Of a DNA stretch of 5,823 bases, positions 1 to 5,823 are shown one piece after another. The notes beneath the pieces were generated by a model. That model was not told the DNA's origin, made no database searches, and saw only the letters and a list, made by a program, of their open reading frames with translations. Within the stretch, counting starts at the first letter, position 1; every line of letters starts with the position of its first letter. A program made the position numbers and the translations under genes. Source of the stretch: Psychrobacter sp. (GTDB lineage: Bacteria; Pseudomonadota; Gammaproteobacteria; Pseudomonadales; Moraxellaceae); the NCBI GenBank assembly GCA_012270355.1, contig JAAXIL010000077.1, positions 1 to 5,823 of the forward strand, in the 5' to 3' direction.

Positions 1-2
1 AT

Positions 3-2144
3 TTAGATTATTCCATGACATGCGTATCTAAGCCTACTTCTACCACAACAATATCTTCAGCAGAAACCACAACCAACACGCTTGAGACCATCACGGTTTA
101 TGCCGACAGTTATCGCACGGCAGGCACGAAAACCACGCTGGAGCCAGAAGATGCTCCGATGAGTTATTCTCGCATCGACGGGAAAACCTTGGACTATCGC
201 CAAGTCGTCAGCTTAAATGGCGCTTTACGCTATGAGCCAGGGGTCACCCCTGAATCTCGAGGCACTTTTACCATATTTGATGAGTTTCGCATTCGTGGGT
301 TTACCACCATCCAAAACGGCTACTACGATGGGGTGCGTTTGCCCTATGATGGGGCATGGAATTTGTACCCGCAAATCGATGCTTACGCCACCGAAGCGGT
401 GGAAGTGGTGAAAGGGTCTGCGTCATCGCTATACGGGTTTGGCTCACCAGGTGGCATGGTTAATCAGGTGTCTAAAACCCCTCAAGCCACGCCTTCGCAT
501 CAAGTAAGGCTACGGGGTGGCAGTCAAAACTTAATGGAAATTGGCTTAGACAGCACAGGTGCGTTGAGTGATGATTTAAACTATCGGTTGGTGGCATTGG
601 GGCGGCAAAAAGACGGACAGATGCAAACCACCGAAGAAGAGCGGGTAATGGTTAATCCATCGTTGGAGTGGCAAGCCACCGATGCGTTGAACGTGCTTGC
701 TAGCGTGTATTATCAAGACGACCCAAAAGCCACTCCGTCAGTGCCGCTACCTGCAATTGGTACGGTGTATGATGCCAGCTATGGCAAATTAGACAGCGAT
801 GCCTTTGCGGGCGACAACTGGGTCAACTATGAGCGGGAAGTGCTGATGCCAACGCTGACCCTAAACTGGGATGTGGCTGACAACGTGACGTTTAAGCAGG
901 TGTCCCGTTATCCCGATGCCGACGCCCTGCAAAAAAATATTTATAATCGGGGGTTGGTTCAAGACTACGCCCCTGATTATCCAAACGGCGATGCCTTGCT
1001 GGTGCGAGACGCTTATATCACCGATGAGGAAATGAGCAACTACAGCACCGACAATCAGTTGGCGTTTGAATTTGGCACAGGACAGTTGTCGCATAACGTC
1101 TTATTCGGCGTCGATTATCAAAACACCGACAGCAAGGTGACTTATCAAGACGCGGGCAGTATCGACCCTGCCACCTTTACTGAATTTACGCCCATACTTG
1201 ATTTGTCAAACCCCGACTATAATTTGGTTGACCCTGATGCGTTGCCACTGGACACTTATGTGCAAAACGATGACATTACCGTCAAGCAAATTGGCTATTA
1301 TTTGCAAGATGAAGTCAAGTTCAATGATTTGACGGTGGTGGCAGGCGTACGGTTTGACGATTTTGAAAGTAAAAATTATCAAACCAAAGCGTCAAGTGGG
1401 GCGGTTTATGAGCAAGGCGAAGTGGTAAACGAAGCAGATGAGACCAGCGGCCGGCTAGCGAGGCGGTAGCCCGTGGATAATGGGGTGTCACCATTTGTGG
1501 GGTATTCGCAGTCCTTTCAACCTGTGGTCGGAACCAATTTCATCACTGGCAAGCCGTTTGAGCCGACCACCGCCGATCAGATAGAGGCAGGCATCAAATA
1601 CAAAGACCGCAACACGCAAGCCAATTTTGCCGCCTATCAAATCACAGAAGAAAACGTATTGGTTTCAGACTACGATTTCTATCGCAACCAAACACAAACG
1701 GGCGAAATTCAGTCTAAAGGGTTTGAAGTGTCGGTCAGCAATCGAGTGAATGACTCGATGGACTTGGCTGCCAGCTATAGCTACACCGATGCCGAGATTA
1801 CTAAAGAGGAAATTTATCCCGAAGTCGAAGGCAATGCCCCACCGCAAATCGCCAAACACAAAGCCACGCTTTGGACTAATTTTTATCCGACTGAGAAGCT
1901 AAAACTCAATGCAGGTGTGCGATATATTGGCGGCACTGAGTTGGATCGACGCAACATCGATACCTTGCCTTCAGTCACCTTGCTGGACTTGGGCGGCGAA
2001 TATTACGTCAATGATTGGTTAAGCATTGGGGCAAGCGTTAATAACGTGACCGATGAAACCTATGTCAGCTCGTGCTATGACATTAGCAATTGTTGGTATG
2101 GACCTGAGCGTCAAGTGGCGGTGAGTATGACGGCAGATTTTTAG
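3..2144 (+). pseudogene. TonB-dependent ferric-siderophore receptor (FhuA/FoxA-like), 5' partial, interrupted by an in-frame stop
   Basis: This is an outer-membrane beta-barrel receptor that imports ferric siderophores using energy from TonB-ExbBD. Counting residues from the ATG at 15, a TonB-box-like ETITVYA lies at 24-30. The plug domain follows (about 43-155), with RYEPGV, FRIRGF, YYDGVRLPYDG, VEVVKGSASSLYG and PGGMVNQVSK, and then the barrel strands. The C-terminus is ADF, the terminal Phe expected for barrel assembly. The frame is open to the left edge and no signal peptide is visible, so the true start lies upstream. A UAG at 1467-1469 splits the gene into 15-1469 and 1473-2144. Both halves share one frame, and no convincing ribosome binding site precedes the second half. 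About 710 visible residues match the family length, so no large part is missing. The neighbouring FhuD suggests a hydroxamate ligand; the exact siderophore is uncertain. Functional status depends on whether the stop is real. Confidence 0.88.
1453..1475 (+). other. Disrupted segment with UAG stop and small hairpin inside the receptor gene
   Basis: In frame the protein reads SGRL-ARR-stop-PV-DNGVSPF. Siderophore receptors usually have SGRL-G-x-x-Y-x-F-DNG here, so six codons (1458-1475) are abnormal while the spacing is exactly normal. In the shifted frame, 1460-1474 reads EAVAR. Losing one G after CTA and gaining one G before GAT would therefore explain the change by two compensating indels. 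The segment is very GC-rich and holds an inverted repeat, GGCTA (1453-1457) and TAGCC (1467-1471), around a 9-base loop. The lesion is seen directly; the indel explanation is inferred. Confidence 0.7.
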
Positions 2145-2160
2145 ACGTTAAATTATCAAC

Positions 2161-2196
2161 AAAAAAAAGGCTTACCAAACGGTAAGCCTTTTTTTT
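2161..2196. terminator. Bidirectional rho-independent terminator
   Basis: Eight A residues (2161-2168) precede a perfect 8-bp GC-containing stem, GGCTTACC (2169-2176) with GGTAAGCC (2181-2188), closed by the loop AAAC. Eight T residues (2189-2196) follow. The A and T tracts can pair to extend the helix to 16 bp, and each strand ends in a U-tract. It lies 16 bases after the receptor stop and 13 bases beyond the stop of the convergent reductase gene, so it should terminate both transcripts. Confidence 0.96.
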
Positions 2197-2209
2197 ATCT
2201 GAAGCCATG

Positions 2210-3334
2210 CTAACTTTTTCGCCAATACACCTTCACCACCACGTCGCTTTTATCCAGATCAAACCGCTTACGCAGCAGCGGACGCAGGGCTTTGGCGGTG
2301 TCGGCTTCTACAGCTCCCCACACTTTGTCGATTTGCATCGAGGTTTGCCGTAAATATTCGTCCAAACGATTGATGATGACAGTTGCCAACTCGCTTGTAT
2401 CCGTGTCGATGGTAATGGGGTCAATATTAAGTGGCAACACGGTGAGGTTATTGCTGAGATCGGGAGCAATGTCAAGAGTGTGATGGGTCAAATAGGCTTG
2501 ATCATCAGCGTGTTGTGTCATAAATACAATCAGCGGCGGCGTGGGGTTTGTCCACAACTCTAGCAGTCTTGCTACTGTCGGCACGGAGGTTTCATCGCAG
2601 ATAAGCACCGCTTGCCCATCGCTCAAATGTGCCACTTTTTCGGGAAATTCCCGTGTTGTTTGAATACGGTCTTTTGCTTGCAACGCTGTTGCCCAATTGC
2701 CAGCGGGCGTATCACCATGCACATAAATATCCACCCACGCTTGCGTGACGTCATCAGCTTGCCATGCTTTGCGAAGCGTGTAATACACATGTTTTCGCTC
2801 TTCTTTCTTACTTTTACTGGTGTCAAAGGTAGGCGAGTCGTTAATTTTTAGGTCAAACAAATAAGCATAGCCTGCCTCATCGGTCGGCATGGGATGCTCG
2901 GGGTTAAGGTCTAAATCTAACGTGAGCCTAAGCATATTTGGTGAAATATGCTCGCTACTTAACACCGTAAAATGCTGCGAGGTTAGTTTGATGGACTTTT
3001 TGCCCAATGCTTTGTCTGCTTTTTGCTTGAGCAAAATATATTGGGTTTGTAGGTCATCAAAGCTGGCGATAGGTTGTGGAAAGGCGATAAATAATGGAGC
3101 AGAATTCGCTATGCCAACCTCAAATCCTTCAGCATAAATATCAAAAAGCTTAATTTGTTCGTCTTGATTAGACTGATTAGCAATGTTTTTGTCTAATTCA
3201 GCACGCTTAATACCGCCCAGCACTCTGGCAAACGCCGTGATTTCATCGCCGTGCTCATCATTAAGGTGAGCGATGATGTGTGATTTTTCAGGATGGTCGA
3301 TGGGGGTGCGACTTTCAGGAAAAGAAAAGGTCAT
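2210..3334 (-). CDS. Siderophore-interacting protein (SIP-family FAD ferric-siderophore reductase) with N-terminal DUF2470-like domain
   Basis: This is a likely cytoplasmic flavoprotein that reduces Fe(III)-siderophore with NAD(P)H to release iron. In the 374 residues, about 13-115 resemble DUF2470 (HIIAHLNDEHGDEI at 19-32, then LFDIYAEGFEVGIA). About 116-235 form the SIP FAD-binding domain, with KHVYYTLR (181-188), VHGDTPAGNW (205-214) and a following D222-R-I. About 240-374 form the NAD(P)H-binding SIP C-terminal domain, with LICDETSVPTVARLLE (244-259), VWGAVEA (338-344) and the terminal VYWRKS. The usual FAD-contacting R-x-Y-T-x-R motif is V183-Y-Y-T-L-R188 here, so its first Arg is replaced. 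The ATG at 3334 is preceded by AGGA about five bases upstream, which supports this start. The gene is complete, convergent with the receptor and divergent from fhuCDB. The SIP family is clear; that its substrate is the siderophore of this locus is inferred. Confidence 0.93.
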   Translation of the reverse strand: MTFSFPESRTPIDHPEKSHIIAHLNDEHGDEITAFARVLGGIKRAELDKNIANQSNQDEQIKLFDIYAEGFEVGIANSAPLFIAFPQPIASFDDLQTQYILLKQKADKALGKKSIKLTSQHFTVLSSEHISPNMLRLTLDLDLNPEHPMPTDEAGYAYLFDLKINDSPTFDTSKSKKEERKHVYYTLRKAWQADDVTQAWVDIYVHGDTPAGNWATALQAKDRIQTTREFPEKVAHLSDGQAVLICDETSVPTVARLLELWTNPTPPLIVFMTQHADDQAYLTHHTLDIAPDLSNNLTVLPLNIDPITIDTDTSELATVIINRLDEYLRQTSMQIDKVWGAVEADTAKALRPLLRKRFDLDKSDVVVKVYWRKS

Positions 3335-3358
3335 AACGTTCCTAAATAATTGGATGAA

Positions 3359-3387
3359 ATACTAAAAAAAAGGAAATTCATATTCAA
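3359..3387 (-). promoter_or_regulatory. Candidate promoter for the siderophore-interacting protein gene
   Basis: Read on the minus strand, TTGAAT (3387-3382) resembles a -35 element and TAGTAT (3364-3359) a -10 element. They are separated by 17 bases, and each matches the sigma-70 consensus at four of six positions. The -10 lies 24 bases upstream of the ATG at 3334, which leaves a short leader containing the AGGA ribosome site. The region is strongly AT-rich, so chance matches are likely. Confidence 0.4.
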
Positions 3388-3446
3388 ATTTGATAAATGA
3401 AGAGAAAAAGTTTGATAGAGTATTGAATGAAGTTTGTCATATTAAA

Positions 3447-3461
3447 TGATAATTGTTTTCA
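3447..3461. promoter_or_regulatory. Candidate Fur box
   Basis: The sequence TGATAAT-T-GTTTTCA fits the 7-1-7 Fur inverted repeat TGATAAT-N-ATTATCA. The left half-site matches at 7 of 7 positions and the right at 5 of 7. It sits in the intergenic region between two divergent iron-uptake transcripts and overlaps the proposed -35 of the fhuC promoter. That is where Fe(II)-Fur would block RNA polymerase. Repression of the rightward operon is the simplest reading. The proposed leftward promoter is about 60 bases away, so control of that gene from this single box is less certain. Confidence 0.65.
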
Positions 3462-3481
3462 CTTGCTTTTGCGAGTAGAAT
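3453..3481 (+). promoter_or_regulatory. Candidate promoter for the fhuCDB-type operon
   Basis: TTGTTT (3453-3458) as -35 and TAGAAT (3476-3481) as -10 are separated by exactly 17 bases. The -10 matches TATAAT at five of six positions; the -35 is weak. Transcription would begin near 3488, about 30 bases before the ATG of the ATPase gene. The element overlaps the Fur-box candidate, as expected for an iron-repressed promoter. A small stem with a T4 loop, ACTTGC/GCGAGT (3461-3476), lies in the spacer and may be incidental. Confidence 0.5.
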
Positions 3482-3501
3482 GCGGTTTTATTTTTTTGAC
3501 T

Positions 3502-3516
3502 TCACTTACAAAGTGA
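3502..3516 (+). repeat. Short inverted repeat directly before the fhuC start codon
   Basis: TCACTT (3502-3507) and AAGTGA (3511-3516) are perfect reverse complements around the loop ACA. The second arm ends one base before the ATG at 3518, where a ribosome binding site should be, and no good purine-rich site is present. In mRNA the small hairpin would cover the initiation region. It could be a weak translational control element or a chance palindrome. Confidence 0.4.
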
Positions 3517-3943
3517 CATGATTCCTATGTTAAAAGCATCCCAACTCAACGTGGTTCGACAAAGTAACACATTATTGAGCAACATTGACTGTCAGTTATC
3601 TACGCATGAGCTCGTCGCCCTTGTGGGGCACAACGGCTCAGGCAAATCTACATTGATTAAGACACTGGCAGGTGAGATGACATTTAACTCAGGGTCGGTG
3701 ATGCTGGATGATATCCCGCTAGGCGAATACGGCAGTAAGGCTTTGGCAAAAAAAATGGCTTACTTACCTCAGCAATTGCCGGATGCCGCCAGCTTCACAG
3801 TAGCAGAATTGGTAATGCTCGGACGCTACCCGCATCAAAAATGGCTACAAAAACCCAATGACGCTGACCATGCCAAGGTTCGTGAGGCAATGGCGAGTAC
3901 GCAAGTAGAACAATTTGCGATTCGAATTGACGCCAAATTGTCG

Positions 3944-3958
3944 GTATGGGAAGTCTAA
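3944..3958 (+). other. Corrupted ABC signature motif with UAA stop
   Basis: Five consecutive codons encode V-W-E-V-stop where the FhuC family has G-G-E-R-Q. The flanking residues LS and RVWLAL match the family exactly and in the same frame. Compared with a plausible ancestral coding sequence for GGERQR, the change needs several tiny deletions and insertions that cancel out, not one substitution or one frameshift. The altered residues include the LSGGQ-type loop that contacts ATP across the dimer, so even read-through would give a defective protein. Confidence 0.75.
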
Positions 3959-4274
3959 CGGGTTTGGCTGGCGTTGTGTTTGGCGCAAAATACTAAGTAT
4001 TTGTTGTTGGATGAACCACTGGCGGCACTGGACGTGAAATATCAAATTGAAGTGGTCGAATTGATACGCAAATTGGTGGATACTCAAGGCTTGGGCGTGA
4101 TGATGATTGTGCATGACATCAACCTTGCTTCGCAGTACGCTGACCGCATTATTGCCATCAAAGGAGGGAGAATTTGCCATAGCGGAGATGTTGCCAGCAC
4201 CATGCAACCTAACGTCCTTAAGGATATTTTCGATGTGAACATGACTCTAATGACGCATCCAAAAAGTGGGCAAC

Positions 4275-4290
4275 AAGGGGCAGTGGAGTG
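4275..4290 (+). promoter_or_regulatory. Ribosome binding site and GTG start of fhuD, overlapping the end of fhuC
   Basis: AAGGGG (4275-4280) lies seven bases before GTG (4288-4290). The GTG overlaps the fhuC stop TGA (4289-4291) as GTGA, a typical translational-coupling junction. The in-frame ATG at 4300 has AAGGGGG only two bases upstream, which is too close for normal initiation. The next ATG codons (4312, 4315) are about 14 bases beyond that purine tract. This favours the GTG start without excluding the later ones. Confidence 0.6.
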
Positions 4291-5292
4291 AAGGGGGCGA
4301 TGAACAGATCTATGATGCTTACAGCACTAAAACCGAACGATTGTTTTATATTATTCATGATGAGTTTTGGATTTTGTCTAAGTTTGGCAGGATGTGATGC
4401 TCACCAAGCCAGTCAATCTCCTTCAACCTTAGTCAGCCCCAATCAAAGCAATGACATAAAGGTAGTTACCCCCGATTGGGGCGTGGCGGCAACGATGGCA
4501 GCAATGGGTAAACCCCCGATTGCGACAGGTGACATTCGGGTGTGGGAGCAATGGGTGGGTGAACCACAATTGCCAAATTCGGTGGGTGATTTGGGCCGTC
4601 GCTATCTACCCAACGCGGAACTGGTGGCACAGCGTGAGCCTGATTTATTGATTGACAACTTTTTTTATGAACATGCACGGGGCGTGTATGGCGATGTGAA
4701 AAATGTGTCCATTATCGTGTCGGGAACCGAAAACAATAAGGCGGATGCCAGTGTTCGTACTTGGCAGGATTTTATAACCCCGACGCTTGAGCTAGGCGAC
4801 ACCATTGGCGAGCCTGAACATGCTAAGGCCTATATTAGTGAGTCGAAACAGGAGATTGTCCAAAAAGGCGAAGTTTTTAGAGCCCATCAACCAAATATTA
4901 AACGATTTGCGGTGGCACAATTTGTTGACGGCAACAACTTTAGAATGTATGCCAAAAACAGTTTGTTTAATCCAGCGATGAATTTGATGGGTTTGGAATT
5001 GGTAGAGCTTGGCGAAGGTAACGGATGGGGGTTCACCAGTCAACAGGTGGGCGATTTGGCAAAGCTAGATGCCGACGTGTGCTTGCTGATTATCGAACCT
5101 CTTAATGCAATTAGCGAGGCGGAACTCAAAAATAGCTTGGTGGGGCAGCGTTTGGGCTACGGACAAACAGGCGATGCGGGTCGTTGCATGGCAAAACTGC
5201 CCCCCGTGTGGATTTATGGCGGTATGGCATCGCTCACTCGAGTGGCTGATATGATGGCGACCGCAGATTACGTTGGTGGAGGTGCGGTATGA
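4288..5292 (+). CDS. fhuD: FhuD-type ferric-hydroxamate substrate-binding lipoprotein
   Basis: This periplasmic-side binding protein captures ferric hydroxamate and delivers it to FhuB. The 334 residues begin with a signal sequence (hydrophobic about 19-33) ending in a textbook lipobox LAGC (33-36), so Cys36 should be lipidated. Asp37 at the +2 position would favour inner-membrane retention under the E. coli Lol rule. The mature domain (about 57-330) aligns with E. coli FhuD: VWEQWVGEPQLPNSVGDLG, then RRYLPN, NSLFNPAM, NGWGFTS and PPVWIYGG. The E. coli ligand residues Arg84, Tyr106, Trp217 and Trp273 correspond to Arg105, Tyr127, Trp247 and Trp308, which supports hydroxamate binding. E. coli FhuD is soluble, so the lipid anchor is a difference. 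The gene is intact, unlike the preceding fhuC, and overlaps fhuB by ATGA. The start is GTG 4288; ATG 4300 or 4312 would still leave a usable signal. Confidence 0.93.
   Translation: MKGAMNRSMMLTALKPNDCFILFMMSFGFCLSLAGCDAHQASQSPSTLVSPNQSNDIKVVTPDWGVAATMAAMGKPPIATGDIRVWEQWVGEPQLPNSVGDLGRRYLPNAELVAQREPDLLIDNFFYEHARGVYGDVKNVSIIVSGTENNKADASVRTWQDFITPTLELGDTIGEPEHAKAYISESKQEIVQKGEVFRAHQPNIKRFAVAQFVDGNNFRMYAKNSLFNPAMNLMGLELVELGEGNGWGFTSQQVGDLAKLDADVCLLIIEPLNAISEAELKNSLVGQRLGYGQTGDAGRCMAKLPPVWIYGGMASLTRVADMMATADYVGGGAV
5278..5283 (+). promoter_or_regulatory. Strong ribosome binding site for fhuB inside the fhuD C-terminus
   Basis: GGAGGT lies five bases before the ATG at 5289 and decides that start. 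The same bases encode part of the glycine-rich fhuD tail (GGG). With the ATGA stop/start overlap (5289-5292), this points to coupled translation of the binding protein and permease. Confidence 0.8.
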
Positions 5293-5823
5293 CGAACATC
5301 AACGTATGGCGAATTGTTGTGCTTATTGGGTTGCTGCTGATTGGTATCGCTTACAGTGGATGGTCGCTAATTGCCAGCACTTGGTCGTTGCCGATGAGTG
5401 ACTTGTTTCGACCAAGTGAGGCGCTGACGATACCGGACATGGCGGTGCAACTTAGGATTGTGGCAACCACGTGCGTAGCGATTTTGGCGGGCGGTCTGCT
5501 TGGTGTGGTAAGTGTGCTGCTTCAACAATTGGTTAAAAATCCACTCGCCTCTGATACCACGCTTGGCATCGGCACAGGAGCTCAGTTGGCAATGCTGATT
5601 GTAACCTTGTTTGTGCCGAGCTTGGCGATTCATGGTGGGGCATTGGTGGCAGTTGTTGGAGCGATTGCCAGCATGGCATTGGTGTTTTTACTCGCTGCTG
5701 CCAGCCGTTTTAATCCACTGATTTTGGTGCTGGGTGGACTGGTCGTTAATATTTTATTGGCAGCGATAGCCAGCGTGTTGGTGCTGTTTTTTTCAGTTGC
5801 ATTAACAGCAGCGATAACTAACC
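5289..5823 (+). CDS. fhuB: FhuB-type ferric-hydroxamate permease, N-terminal part (cut by window edge)
   Basis: This is the inner-membrane permease of the FecCD/BtuC type that accepts ferric hydroxamate from FhuD and is driven by FhuC. The frame is open for 178 codons to the right edge with no stop. Hydrophobic segments lie at about 8-22, 57-79, 99-111, 118-138 and 143-167. The family hallmark QQLVKNPLASDTTLGIGTGAQL (79-100) closely matches E. coli FhuB QQVLRNPLAEPTTLGVATGAQL, and LILVLGGLVVN (144-154) matches its LILAGLVVS region. In E. coli, FhuB is a double-length protein of about 660 residues with two fused halves. This is the start of the first half, so about three quarters of the gene would lie beyond the window. 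The start ATG overlaps the fhuD stop and has a strong GGAGGT site. Nothing in the visible part is broken. A single-length FecCD permease cannot be excluded. Confidence 0.9.
   Translation, partial: MTNINVWRIVVLIGLLLIGIAYSGWSLIASTWSLPMSDLFRPSEALTIPDMAVQLRIVATTCVAILAGGLLGVVSVLLQQLVKNPLASDTTLGIGTGAQLAMLIVTLFVPSLAIHGGALVAVVGAIASMALVFLLAAASRFNPLILVLGGLVVNILLAAIASVLVLFFSVALTAAITN

Larger units (their letters stand above)
3518..4291 (+). pseudogene. fhuC: FhuC-type ferric-hydroxamate ABC transporter ATPase, interrupted by a stop in the signature motif
   Basis: This is the cytoplasmic ATPase that would power FhuB-mediated import of ferric hydroxamates. Landmarks, counting through the stop to 257 residues, are Walker A GHNGSGKST (37-45), AYLPQQLP with Q-loop glutamines (81-88), ELVMLGRYP, Walker B LLLDEP (162-167), LAALD (168-172) and switch-loop His199 in IVHDINLA. 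The sequence and length track E. coli FhuC (265 residues). The defect is at residues 143-147: instead of LSGGERQRVW it reads LSVWEV-stop-RVW, with UAA at 3956-3958. The frame after the stop is the same as before it, so the parts are 3518-3958 and a remainder whose only nearby start is a TTG at 3974 with no ribosome site. As written, the front part lacks Walker B and cannot be a working ATPase. The ATG at 3518 is the first start after an in-frame stop at 3497-3499; ATG 3527 is an alternative. The gene overlaps fhuD. Confidence 0.9.

Noticed and set aside
1473..2144. Separate small gene for the receptor C-terminal half
   Set aside because: It is in the same frame as the upstream half, begins at a GTG with no convincing ribosome site inside a continuous barrel alignment, and has no signal peptide; it is the remainder of the broken receptor.
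2612..2851. Open frames overlapping the reductase gene on both strands
   Set aside because: They lie entirely inside a well-supported reading frame with strong domain motifs and show no recognizable protein features.
3371..3395. Second Fur box near the reductase promoter
   Set aside because: ATTCATATTCAAATTTGATA is AT-rich but fits neither the 7-1-7 repeat nor three good hexamers.
3479..3499. Pasteurellaceae-like DNA uptake sequence (AATGCGGT followed by a T-rich tail)
   Set aside because: It lacks one base of the AAGTGCGGT core, occurs once, and the proteins do not suggest a Pasteurellaceae host.
1467..3958. Programmed stop read-through or recoding (UAG as pyrrolysine, suppressor use)
   Set aside because: The two stops are different codons (UAG and UAA), and neighbouring codons are also abnormal, so reading through would not restore the conserved motifs.
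3974..4291. Separate small ATPase-like gene starting at TTG
   Set aside because: It lacks Walker A and any ribosome site and continues the fhuC alignment in frame; it is the tail of the interrupted fhuC.
1..5823. Insertion sequence or transposon scars explaining the two lesions
   Set aside because: No terminal inverted repeats, target-site duplications or transposase remnants flank either patch, and neither patch adds length.

Overview
This window is a hydroxamate-type ferric-siderophore uptake locus from a Gram-negative gammaproteobacterium. The proteins look most like those of Moraxellaceae (Moraxella/Psychrobacter/Acinetobacter relatives). That placement rests on remembered family resemblance (a siderophore reductase with an N-terminal DUF2470-like domain, the receptor plug sequence, moderate GC), not on a search. 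Almost every base is assigned to iron acquisition. I see no RNA genes, mobile elements, CRISPR arrays or origins.

Layout: (1) Positions 3-2144, + strand: an outer-membrane TonB-dependent siderophore receptor, cut by the left window edge (no signal peptide visible) and interrupted by an in-frame UAG at 1467-1469. (2) Positions 2161-2196: a perfect bidirectional terminator between convergent genes. (3) Positions 2210-3334, - strand: a DUF2470-siderophore-interacting protein fusion, a likely cytoplasmic ferric-siderophore reductase. (4) Positions 3335-3517: a divergent regulatory region with a good Fur-box candidate at 3447-3461. (5) Positions 3518-5823, + strand: a tightly packed fhuCDB-type operon. 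It comprises an ATPase (fhuC, with an in-frame UAA inside its ABC signature motif), a substrate-binding lipoprotein (fhuD, GTG start) and the N-terminal part of the permease (fhuB, running off the right edge).

How they would work together: the receptor imports ferric hydroxamate across the outer membrane using TonB energy. FhuD, apparently a lipoprotein held at the inner membrane, captures it and delivers it to FhuB, and FhuC hydrolyses ATP to drive import. The SIP-family flavoprotein then reduces Fe(III) to release iron. Fur with Fe(II) would repress the divergent promoters when iron is plentiful.

The most notable observation is that two separate genes, the receptor and fhuC, each carry a short scrambled stretch of 15-18 bases containing a stop codon. 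In both cases the flanking protein stays in the same frame and the alignment length is unchanged. This may be recent inactivation of the pathway, or localized errors in the underlying sequence. I see no evidence of a novel biological system; the interest lies in these lesions, the lipoprotein FhuD, the fusion reductase and the regulatory region.
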